From JAAZBA01 sp964461815 (lineage in GTDB: Bacteria > Bacillota > Clostridia > Oscillospirales > QAMX01), in NCBI GenBank assembly GCA_964461815.1, contig CAYWVF010000037.1, positions 1 through 9,998 on the forward strand: 9,998 nucleotides of DNA, written 5' to 3'. The position numbers and the translations under genes are program-made. The notes under the pieces were generated by a model, which was not told the origin of the DNA, searched no databases, and saw only the letters and a list, made by a program, of their open reading frames with translations. Below, piece after piece: positions 1 to 6,945 of the stretch; positions within the stretch are counted from its first letter, which is position 1, and each line of letters starts with the position of its first letter.

Positions 1-156
1 GCTATGACAGCATCTGTATGTATGCCTGAAAAGCATGATGACGGTATTTGGTACAAGACTGTATTTCCGATAAAGAAAGGTGCAGTAAAGAGCATATTCG
101 TACCTCGTAAGGGCTTTGAGGATAAAGTACTTGTCAAAAGTGTAAGCATTAAATAA
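1..156 (+). CDS. C-terminal fragment of an unrecognised protein
   Basis: An open frame enters from the left edge and ends at TAA 154-156, giving 51 residues with no start inside the window. The tail ends KVLVKSVSIK and contains alternating hydrophobic and charged residues (VFPIKKGAVKSIFVPRKGF), which suggests a beta-rich C-terminal module. A strong terminator about 50 bases downstream supports this as the true end of a plus-strand gene. I do not recognise the family. A carbohydrate-active enzyme would fit the neighbouring sugar genes, but that is only context. The upstream sequence is needed to name it. Confidence 0.7.
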   Translation, partial: AMTASVCMPEKHDDGIWYKTVFPIKKGAVKSIFVPRKGFEDKVLVKSVSIK

Positions 157-204
157 GGCACGAAGCTATCGTGAAGTATAAGCTGATTTATAACTGATAT
201 CGAG

Positions 205-236
205 ACCGCCCGAACGAAATTGTTCGGGCGGTTTTT
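205..236 (+). terminator. Rho-independent terminator of the leftmost gene
   Basis: A perfect 11-bp stem (ACCGCCCGAAC 205-215 pairing with GTTCGGGCGGT 222-232) closes a six-base loop and runs into a T-tract at 232-236. It is GC-rich and lies about 50 bases after the stop of the gene ending at 156. Confidence 0.93.
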
Positions 237-415
237 GTGTAAATGGAAGATATCTGCTATACTTTTATCGGCAAAAGAGCAAAGAAAAATTAAGATTGCA
301 TATATCTTATGAGTTAAAGGATAGGATTATTTATGTCGATAATGGTTGCAAAGATATATGAGAGCGGTCTTAAAAGGTGTACCGAATCATAGAAAGTCAG
401 AACAATTGATATAAA
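237..415. other. Gene-free spacer between two converging transcription units
   Basis: The gene-free stretch runs from 157 to 483 and holds the two terminators at 205-236 and 416-448. Between them I see no credible gene, RNA or repeat. The only start with an AG-rich sequence before it (ATG 333, with AAAGGA upstream) opens a 19-codon frame, too short to support as a gene. Confidence 0.6.
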
Positions 416-448
416 GATCCGACCTACGGTTAAACCATAGGTCGGATC
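416..448 (-). terminator. Terminator of the minus-strand oxidoreductase operon
   Basis: Two 16-base arms (416-431 and 433-448) are inverted copies. In the minus-strand transcript the single non-Watson-Crick position is a G-U wobble, so the stem is stronger on that strand. On the minus strand it is followed by TTTATA, a modest U-tract. It begins about 36 bases beyond the stop codon of the oxidoreductase gene. An outer inverted pair, ACAATTGAT 402-410 and ATCAATTGT 446-454, could extend or compete with the main stem. Confidence 0.82.
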
Positions 449-483
449 AATTGTCTTATGTACACCGAGTCGGTTTTATATAC

Positions 484-1653
484 TTATATTTCCGGGATGT
501 TGATCTCAATCTCACGTCCGAGGTTGGAGGATTTGAGAATACCATCAATGATAGCCTGATTGTATATGATCTGGCTTGACGGGATAGGAGCACCTGTGCC
601 GTTCTTAAATGCATCGATAAATGTACGGATCTTCATATCAAAAAGATCGATATTGTGCTCGATCATGGGAATCTCTGTTTCGACCTGCTTGCCTGCTACC
701 TCATGATACAGCTTCAGAGGACCACCGATAGAGCCGTTCCAGCATTCTGTAGACGGAATACGAAGACCACCCTTTGTTCCGAGGATTACAGCATCACAAG
801 GTGTGTCGATATTCATAGCCCAGGCTATACGGAAATCAAGTACGATGTCGCCTTCAAGACGAATGAAAGCTGCGGCAAAGTCATCAACGCCGAACATACC
901 TGCATATTCAGGATGATTTGTGTCAACGTAGTTTGAATATTTCGGGTCTGTACCAAAGAATGCGCTCTTGTAACCGGAAACTGTAAGTGGCTTCGGATAG
1001 CCGATAGCGTTAAGAAGCATATCGAGGGAGTAACAGCCTATATCACCGAGAGCACCTATGCCTGCCGTTTTTTCTTCGATAAAGGATGTGCCGAACGGTG
1101 TAGGTATGCCGCGTCTTCTGCCACCACCGGACTGAACGTAGTAGATCTTACCAAGCTCACCGGAATCAACGATCTTCTTGATCATCTGCATGTTAGGGTC
1201 GAATCTCGGCTGGAAGCCGTTTGTGAGTATCTTACCGCTCTTCTTTTCAGCACGGCAAATAGCTACTGCTTCTTCAACCGTTACACACATAGGCTTTTCA
1301 AGAAGCACGTTTACACCCTTTTCAAGAGCATAGATAGCGCATTCAGCGTGTGTTTTGTTATATGTACAAATGCTTACAGCGTCAAGCTTGAGCTCTTCGT
1401 CATCAAGCATTTCCTTGTGACTGAGATAGTACTTAGCACCCTCAACACCGTTAGCCTTACAGAAAGCTTCTGCTTTGCCCGGAATAAGGTCTGCTGCGCC
1501 GACAATTTCAACATCGGGCTGCTTCAAGTAGCTTTGTACATGAGCCTCTGCGATCCAACCTGTACCGATAATACCGATCCTGACCTTCTTATCAGCATCT
1601 ACCTTAACTTCTTCTGTAGAAACTTCTTTGAATTTATCAAGAATATTTGCCAT
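484..1653 (-). CDS. Gfo/Idh/MocA family NAD(P)-dependent oxidoreductase
   Basis: A predicted 389-residue cytoplasmic sugar or cyclitol dehydrogenase. The N-terminal Rossmann fold starts near residue 24 with the dinucleotide-binding motif GIIGTGWIA (27-35). The family's EKP signature is at 119-121, whose Lys normally contacts the substrate and cofactor. The C-terminal half is the alpha/beta substrate domain, with a GDIGCYSLD motif (203-211) in which Tyr stands where many members carry the catalytic-region His. An extra ~22 residues precede the Rossmann fold. The start is supported by GGAGG nine bases upstream (minus strand). It follows the DUF4432 gene by only 20 bases, so the two are probably co-transcribed. 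Members oxidise sugars, inositols or 3-hydroxyls of glycosides, and some act as redox glycosidases. The substrate here cannot be read from sequence. Confidence 0.93.
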   Translation of the reverse strand: MANILDKFKEVSTEEVKVDADKKVRIGIIGTGWIAEAHVQSYLKQPDVEIVGAADLIPGKAEAFCKANGVEGAKYYLSHKEMLDDEELKLDAVSICTYNKTHAECAIYALEKGVNVLLEKPMCVTVEEAVAICRAEKKSGKILTNGFQPRFDPNMQMIKKIVDSGELGKIYYVQSGGGRRRGIPTPFGTSFIEEKTAGIGALGDIGCYSLDMLLNAIGYPKPLTVSGYKSAFFGTDPKYSNYVDTNHPEYAGMFGVDDFAAAFIRLEGDIVLDFRIAWAMNIDTPCDAVILGTKGGLRIPSTECWNGSIGGPLKLYHEVAGKQVETEIPMIEHNIDLFDMKIRTFIDAFKNGTGAPIPSSQIIYNQAIIDGILKSSNLGREIEINIPEI

Positions 1654-1673
1654 GTTAAATTCCTCCGATTTAA

Positions 1674-2729
1674 TTATTTCAAGCCGTTTTCGGCTATAAA
1701 TGCATTTATATTATCAATACCGTCAACTATACCGAGCTCAACCTCAAAATCAAGCTCTGAGAAAGCGTTGATAGTTTTAAGTGTACCGTTTTTGCGCTCG
1801 TCTACTCTGCCGAATATGTAACAGTTTGACGGTTCAAGTCCAAGAACATAGTCTCCTGAGTGCATATGCTTCCACTCACAGAGATTTTCAAGTGTATCCT
1901 TCTTGTATTTTACATAAAATGCAAGCTCAAGCTCTTCATTTACAAGCATTGCATAGGAATATCCGCAGCAGTTTGGTTTCAGATCGTGGAAAAATACCTG
2001 CTCCTCAAAACCGTCAACAGGTGCAGTGAAACTGCGATGGCTGTCCATACCCTTTGCAGCCTCTTCCGTTCTCGGTCTTACAGTACCCTCGGAGGTGTAA
2101 AGCTTTCCACCATCATCAAGCATAGGATAACCGATATTTATATGATAGAGAAGCGTAAACTCACAGTCCTCGGGAGCGAAATTTGAAAGATGATCCTTAA
2201 TATTGATAGTAGGCTTGCAGCTTGATGTTGTGATCTTCCTTGTCAGCTCGAGATTTTCACCGTTGAGGGAAGCCTCACGGATCTTGCCACCGAGCTCGAT
2301 ATCATAGCCGCCGTCACGAACGGTTGTCTTGCTGTAGATCTCGGTTGCAGACTGACCATCGGCAGTGCCATGAACGGGGAGGTATCTTCCGTTGTCGATA
2401 CAGTTTCCACCGGCATTGAGAAGACCGGCAGTGAACATCATACCGCCATTGATGATAGTGCCGAAGCGACCGTCTGTAGCAGTGAAGCGCTCACCGGAAA
2501 CAAGTGATGGCTTGGACAGGAAGCTGATATTTATGCCCTTATACTCCATCTCGTACAGGTCAAGACCACGGTCTTCAAGAACTGTAAAGCGAAGCCCTGA
2601 GCCTGTCTTTACCTCCATAGCACCCATGCCCTTTGCATTTCCGTCCATATAAGCGATCTTGCGAACATTTGCAAGCTGTGCGGGATTACCGCAGCGACGA
2701 AGTATCTCTTTTCTTGTAAGATTTTTCAT
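1674..2729 (-). CDS. DUF4432 family aldose-1-epimerase-like protein
   Basis: A 351-residue protein matching the DUF4432 pattern within the galactose-mutarotase-like beta-sandwich superfamily. Visible landmarks are LEDRGLDL (51-58), LPVHG around His120, the LLYHINIGYP strand with His196, and GLEPSN with Glu299. The latter two sit where aldose epimerases carry their catalytic His and Glu. No signal peptide is seen, so it is probably cytoplasmic. Family members are presumed to bind or epimerise sugars, but few have a tested reaction. It is the first gene of a two-gene operon with the oxidoreductase, is read from a strong promoter at 2793-2821, and has an AGAGGT ribosome binding site upstream of its ATG. 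Inferred role: conversion of the anomer or an oxidised sugar handled by its partner. Confidence 0.88.
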   Translation of the reverse strand: MKNLTRKEILRRCGNPAQLANVRKIAYMDGNAKGMGAMEVKTGSGLRFTVLEDRGLDLYEMEYKGINISFLSKPSLVSGERFTATDGRFGTIINGGMMFTAGLLNAGGNCIDNGRYLPVHGTADGQSATEIYSKTTVRDGGYDIELGGKIREASLNGENLELTRKITTSSCKPTINIKDHLSNFAPEDCEFTLLYHINIGYPMLDDGGKLYTSEGTVRPRTEEAAKGMDSHRSFTAPVDGFEEQVFFHDLKPNCCGYSYAMLVNEELELAFYVKYKKDTLENLCEWKHMHSGDYVLGLEPSNCYIFGRVDERKNGTLKTINAFSELDFEVELGIVDGIDNINAFIAENGLK

Positions 2730-2772
2730 AATAGTATACCTCTGTATCGTTGAATTTCAATTTATCTGTAAG

Positions 2773-2878
2773 GTACATGTAAACATATATATATTATATA
2801 ACATATACTCCAAAACTGCAAGCTATTATTTACAATATGACAGAAAATATCATAATCAGAATAGAAAATGACATGTAC
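2773..2878. promoter_or_regulatory. Possible operator pair in the divergent promoter region
   Basis: The octamer GTACATGT (2773-2780) recurs as its complement ACATGTAC (2871-2878). One copy lies between the minus-strand -10 and its gene; the other lies upstream of both promoters. Each is nearly self-complementary at its core (ACATGT). The placement suits a shared regulator of the divergent operons, but the match is only eight bases in AT-rich DNA and may be chance. Confidence 0.25.
2793..2821 (-). promoter_or_regulatory. Sigma-A type promoter of the DUF4432/oxidoreductase operon
   Basis: Read on the minus strand: TTGCAG (-35, 2816-2821), a 17-base spacer, then a perfect TATAAT (-10, 2793-2798). 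It lies about 64 bases before the ATG at 2729 in very AT-rich DNA. This is the best promoter match in the window. Confidence 0.82.
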
Positions 2879-2930
2879 ATGGACGAACAAAGTATATGAA
2901 GATTTGCAGATACATAATGATAAAATGCAC

Positions 2931-2959
2931 TTGCAATTTGACCTGCTGTATGGTATCAT
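2931..2959 (+). promoter_or_regulatory. Candidate promoter of the DUF4838 gene pair
   Basis: TTGCAA (2931-2936), a 17-base spacer and TATCAT (2954-2959) form a reasonable sigma-A promoter 46 bases before the ATG at 3006. A second -35-like TTGACC overlaps at 2938-2943 but lacks a well-spaced -10. The -10 deviates from consensus, so this promoter may need activation. Confidence 0.55.
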
Positions 2960-3005
2960 CAAACTATAGGTAAAACAGAAAAAATACAATGGAGGTACGG
3001 AACAG

Positions 3006-4928
3006 ATGTACAAGATTTTTACCACGTCATCTACGTCAACGGCATTTTTTGCAGCTGAGGAGCTGAAGAAGTATCTGCGTATGATGATGCCGAGAGTAGG
3101 CGATATTCCTGTAGCATATGGTAAGGATGCAAAGGACGGCTTTGTTCTCGGTATCATGACAGATCTCGGACTCGATACATCAGATGCGGAGGATCTAAGC
3201 CTTGATGATATCGTGTATATCGATGCAAATGAAAACGGTGGAATTATCGCAGGCTCGAATCCCGGTGCGCTGCTTATCGCTGTATATCGTTATCTGCGTT
3301 TCTGCGGCTGTCGCTGGCTTTTCCCAGGTATCGACGGCGAATGGATACCGACAGTGGATGCACTGCCGAAGGTAAACTACCGCAAGATGGCTGACCATCG
3401 CTACCGTGGACAGTGCAATGAGGGCGCTGAATTTCAGCCGAATATGATGGAGACCATCGACTTTACACCGAAGATAGGCATGAATACGTATATGATCGAG
3501 TTCGATGTGCCGACAGCTTATTATAATACATATTATAAGCATAGCGGTAACACTGTACGTAAACCCGAACCGATAACAAAGGAAACTGTTTTACAGTGGA
3601 AACGTCAGTGTGAGGTTGAGATACAGAAGCGCGGACTTCATTTCCATGATATGGGTCATGGTTGGACAATGGATTCGTTCGGACTTGACAGCATGGGTAA
3701 CTGGGATGTTTGCGATGAGCCGATCCCGGAGGAGGCTGTGAAATTCGTAGCCGACTGCGACGGTGGCAGAAAGTATTATAAGGGAGTACCGCTGAATACA
3801 AACTTCTGCATGTCCAACCCTGAGGCAAGAACAAAGGTTGCAAATTATATAGCTGACTATGCTGAAACACAGAATAATGTTGATTTCCTGCATATTTGGC
3901 TTGCTGATGCGACGAATAATCACTGCGAATGTGAAGAGTGCCGTAAAAAGACAGTTCCGGACTGGTATGTAATGATGCTCAACGAGGCGGATGAGGAGCT
4001 TACACGTAGAAATCTTTCAACACATCTTGTGTTTATTGTATATACAGATACATTCTGGCCGCCACTTGAGACAAAGCTCAATAATCATAAGAGATTTACA
4101 ATGCTCTACGCTCCGATCTCAAGACTTTACACTGAGACATATGGCGAGACACCGGATGAAAGCGCAGTCAAATTCTATGACCGCAATCAGAACGTATATC
4201 CGAAGGGTATGGCTGCATGTCTCGGATATCTTGAAGCATGGAAAAAGCTTTGGCCGGGTGACTGCTTCTGCTATGAATACCACTTCTGGCAGCATCAGGT
4301 ATATGATCCCTCGGGCATGTACCTTGCAAAGCTTCTGTATGATGATATAAAGGCACTCAAGGCACGTGGACTTCACGGTATCGTAGAAGACGGTTCACAG
4401 AGAAGCTTCTTCCCGACAGGACTTCCGTTCTATGTATACGGAGAAACGTTGTTTGATTCATCAGTAGACTTTGATGCTCTTGTAGAGGATTATTTCAGCC
4501 ATGCATTTGGTGAGAAGTGGGTAGATGTCAAGGACTATCTTACACAGATATGCGGACTTCTTGACTTTGGTTATTTGTCAGGACTTAAGTCTGTCGATGT
4601 TGAAAAGGGAATGATGTATAATCCCGAAATGGCAGAGCGTGCAAAGAAGGTTCCTGCTGTCGCATTAGGACTTTCTAAGCTTATTGAAGAAAATATCGAT
4701 CAGCCGAAGCGTGCATCAACGGTTTCGTGGCAGATACTCGAACATTTCGTAACATATGTGCAGATGGTCGCAAAGATCGTAGAATACAAGGCTGTCGGTG
4801 ATAATGAAACAGCACTCAGTAAGTATGAAGAGCTCAGAGCCGAATTCTCAGGCCGTGAGATATATATTGAACGCAACTTTGACTTTGGTATGTTCATAGG
4901 CTTCCTTGGAAGAGTCGCAAGACTGTAA
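3006..4928 (+). CDS. DUF4838-like putative intracellular glycosidase, copy 1
   Basis: A 640-residue protein. Residues ~1-120 resemble the non-catalytic N-terminal domain of GH20/GH67 enzymes: AAEELKKYL (16-24), then GGIIAGSNPGALLIAVYRYL (78-97) leading to CRWLFPGIDGEWIP (102-115). The central part is barrel-like, with HFHDMGHGW (212-220), WLADATNNHCECEEC (298-312) giving a C-x-C-x2-C cluster at 307, 309 and 312, FCYEYHFW (421-428) and GIVEDGSQ (458-465). These fit DUF4838, a family related to glycosidases but without a well-established reaction. There is no signal peptide or membrane segment, so it should be cytoplasmic. The start is fixed by GGAGGT nine bases upstream, and the paralogue begins with the same residues. 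It is the first gene of a two-gene unit. Candidate catalytic acids are Asp301, Glu424 and Glu461, by conservation only. Confidence 0.85.
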   Translation: MYKIFTTSSTSTAFFAAEELKKYLRMMMPRVGDIPVAYGKDAKDGFVLGIMTDLGLDTSDAEDLSLDDIVYIDANENGGIIAGSNPGALLIAVYRYLRFCGCRWLFPGIDGEWIPTVDALPKVNYRKMADHRYRGQCNEGAEFQPNMMETIDFTPKIGMNTYMIEFDVPTAYYNTYYKHSGNTVRKPEPITKETVLQWKRQCEVEIQKRGLHFHDMGHGWTMDSFGLDSMGNWDVCDEPIPEEAVKFVADCDGGRKYYKGVPLNTNFCMSNPEARTKVANYIADYAETQNNVDFLHIWLADATNNHCECEECRKKTVPDWYVMMLNEADEELTRRNLSTHLVFIVYTDTFWPPLETKLNNHKRFTMLYAPISRLYTETYGETPDESAVKFYDRNQNVYPKGMAACLGYLEAWKKLWPGDCFCYEYHFWQHQVYDPSGMYLAKLLYDDIKALKARGLHGIVEDGSQRSFFPTGLPFYVYGETLFDSSVDFDALVEDYFSHAFGEKWVDVKDYLTQICGLLDFGYLSGLKSVDVEKGMMYNPEMAERAKKVPAVALGLSKLIEENIDQPKRASTVSWQILEHFVTYVQMVAKIVEYKAVGDNETALSKYEELRAEFSGREIYIERNFDFGMFIGFLGRVARL

Positions 4929-4930
4929 GA

Positions 4931-4947
4931 TTTATCGTAACGATAAA
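4931..4947. promoter_or_regulatory. Short palindrome between the two paralogues
   Basis: TTTATCGTAACGATAAA is a perfect 8-bp inverted repeat around one central base. It lies in the 34-base gap just before the ribosome binding site of the second gene. It is too AT-rich and its loop too small for a terminator. It could be an operator or a weak RNA element affecting translation of copy 2. No second copy was seen near the promoters. Confidence 0.35.
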
Positions 4948-4962
4948 ATGGAGGGCAAATGA

Positions 4963-6891
4963 ATGTATAAAATATATACTACCTCAGCTACCTCAACAGC
5001 CTTTTTTGCGGCTGAGGAGCTGAAAAAGTACCTGCGTATGATGATGCCGAGAGCAGGAGATATTCCGGTAGCATACGATAAGGACGCAAAGGACGGCTTT
5101 GTTCTCGAAATTATGTCGGAGCTTGGACTTGACACATCGGATGCTGAGGACGTAAAGCTTGATGATATCGTATATATTGATACAACTCCTGAGGGAGGTA
5201 CGATAGCGGGTTCTAATCCTGTGGCATTGCTCATAGCAGTATATCGTTATCTGCGCTTTTGCGGCTGCCGTTGGCTGTTCCCCGGTATTGACGGTGAATG
5301 GATACCGACAGTAGATGCTCTTCCAAGTGTTAATTATCGTAAGCTGGCAGATCATCGTTATCGTGGTCAATGTAACGAGGGTGCTGAGTTTCAGCCTAAC
5401 ATGATGGAGACTATAGACTTCACACCGAAAATAGGTATGAATACGTATATGCTTGAGTTTGATATCCCATCTTGTTACTATAATTCATATTACGATCATA
5501 ATGCAAACACGTGCCGTAAGCCTGAGCCGATAACAGAGCAGACAGTACTTCAGTGGAAGCGTCAGTGTGAGGCTGAGATCCAGAAGAGAGGACTTCATTT
5601 CCATGATATGGGACATGGTTGGACAAGTGAGCCGTTTGGTCTTGACTCCAAGATTTTTGATTCACTTCCAACGGATACCCCACCGGAAACAATGGCTCGA
5701 CTGGCTATGGTAAACGGAAAACGTGATTTCTGGTATCGTGTTATCGATACGAACTTCTGTATGTCAAATGCGGAAAACCGTGATATAGTTGTTCAGTATA
5801 TAGCTGATTATGCTGAAAAGCAAAACAATGTTGACTTTTTGCATATTTGGCTTGCTGACGGATACAACAATCACTGCGAGTGTGAAGAGTGCCGTAAGAA
5901 GATCACTCCGGATTGGTATGTAATACTTCTTAATGATATCGATGCTGAGCTGACACGCAGAAACCTTTCTACGCATCTTGTATTTATCGTATATACCGAG
6001 ACGTTCTATCCACCGCTCGAGACAAAGATAAACAATGAGAAGAGATTTACGATGCTGTATGCACCGATCTCACGCCTTTATTCCGAGACATATGCCGAGA
6101 TACCGGATGAGAGTGCAGTAAAGCCGTTTAATCTCAATAAGAATATTCCGCCCAGAGGCATGGCAGAATGTCTGGGATATCTAAATGCGTGGAAAAAAGT
6201 ATGGTCGGGCGACTGCTTCTGCTATGAGTATCATTTCTGGAGAACTCAGTGCTATGATCCGTCAGGCATGTTCCAGTCTAAGATCATTCACGATGACATA
6301 GCTGCGCTGAGAAGTCGTGGATTACATGGTATCGTTGAGGATGGTTCACAGAGAAGCTATTTCCCGACAGGTTTTTCGTATTATGTATACGGTGAAACGC
6401 TGTTTGACAATACAGTATCGTATGAATATTTGCTTGAGGACTACTTCAGCCATGCATTCGGTGAAAATTGGCGCAAGGTCGTGGACTTCCTGAATAAGAT
6501 TCAAGATCATCTGCAATTTACCTACATTTCGGGCGATAATTCATCAGATCCCGAAAAAGGAAAATATTATAATCCTGAAATGGCAGAGCTTGCTAAGAAG
6601 GTTCCCAAGATAACGAGTGAGTTTGCATCTGTTATCAAGGAAAATCTTGTGCAGGATTACCGTGCATCCTCTGTGTCATGGCAGCTGCTTGAATATTTTA
6701 AAACATATGTTGATCTGTTCGCAAAGGCAGTTGAATATAAGGCTGTAGGCGATGACGAAAATGCAAAGATAACGGCTGATAAGCTGTTTGCAACCATGTC
6801 TGAGCTGGAGATATACATAGAGCGCTGGTACGATCAGAGTAATATGCATAATGCGCTTATAAGATCCGGAATTTTTTCCGAAGAAAAGTAA
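4963..6891 (+). CDS. DUF4838-like putative intracellular glycosidase, copy 2
   Basis: A 642-residue paralogue of the preceding gene with the same architecture: GH20/GH67-like N-terminal domain, then a barrel-like central part. HFHDMGHGW (212-220), WLADGYNNHCECEEC with Cys 305, 307 and 310, CYEYHFW and GIVEDGSQ are all kept, so both copies are probably active. It differs most in the segment after HFHDMGHGW, which is two residues shorter than in copy 1, and in the C-terminus, which ends RSGIFSEEK. The GGAGGG ribosome binding site suits ATG 4963. An ATG four bases earlier hits a stop within four codons. Only 34 bases separate it from copy 1, so they are likely co-transcribed. The duplicates probably act on related but different linkages or sugars. 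No signal peptide is seen. Confidence 0.85.
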   Translation: MYKIYTTSATSTAFFAAEELKKYLRMMMPRAGDIPVAYDKDAKDGFVLEIMSELGLDTSDAEDVKLDDIVYIDTTPEGGTIAGSNPVALLIAVYRYLRFCGCRWLFPGIDGEWIPTVDALPSVNYRKLADHRYRGQCNEGAEFQPNMMETIDFTPKIGMNTYMLEFDIPSCYYNSYYDHNANTCRKPEPITEQTVLQWKRQCEAEIQKRGLHFHDMGHGWTSEPFGLDSKIFDSLPTDTPPETMARLAMVNGKRDFWYRVIDTNFCMSNAENRDIVVQYIADYAEKQNNVDFLHIWLADGYNNHCECEECRKKITPDWYVILLNDIDAELTRRNLSTHLVFIVYTETFYPPLETKINNEKRFTMLYAPISRLYSETYAEIPDESAVKPFNLNKNIPPRGMAECLGYLNAWKKVWSGDCFCYEYHFWRTQCYDPSGMFQSKIIHDDIAALRSRGLHGIVEDGSQRSYFPTGFSYYVYGETLFDNTVSYEYLLEDYFSHAFGENWRKVVDFLNKIQDHLQFTYISGDNSSDPEKGKYYNPEMAELAKKVPKITSEFASVIKENLVQDYRASSVSWQLLEYFKTYVDLFAKAVEYKAVGDDENAKITADKLFATMSELEIYIERWYDQSNMHNALIRSGIFSEEK

Positions 6892-6908
6892 AATATCTGA
6901 GTAAAAGT

Positions 6909-6945
6909 AAGTGCTCCCTGTTAGGTTGACAGGGAGCACTTTTTT
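6909..6945. terminator. Shared terminator of converging glycosidase genes
   Basis: A perfect 13-bp stem (AAGTGCTCCCTGT 6909-6921 with ACAGGGAGCACTT 6929-6941), a 7-base loop and a T-tract at 6940-6945 end the plus-strand pair. On the minus strand the same stem is followed by ACTTTTAC, so it may also end the converging gene. The stop codon of that gene (6944-6946) lies in the T-tract. Confidence 0.92.

Larger units (their letters stand above)
3006..6891 (+). repeat. Tandem gene duplication (two DUF4838-like genes)
   Basis: The two consecutive genes encode paralogues. 53 of the first 60 residues are identical, and alignment continues without gaps for about 220 residues. Differences in the DNA lie often at third codon positions, so this is an old duplication kept under selection rather than an assembly artefact. 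Divergence concentrates at residues ~221-262 and in the last ~100 residues. Confidence 0.9.

Noticed and set aside
333..392. 19-codon ORF with AAAGGA upstream
   Set aside because: Too short, unlike any known peptide, and lies between two terminators with no promoter seen.
655..936. 93-codon plus-strand open frame
   Set aside because: It lies wholly opposite the oxidoreductase gene, lacks a ribosome binding site and has no recognisable domain.
2730..3005. Riboswitch or structured leader in the divergent region
   Set aside because: The region is AT-rich with no recognisable riboswitch core or antiterminator arrangement.
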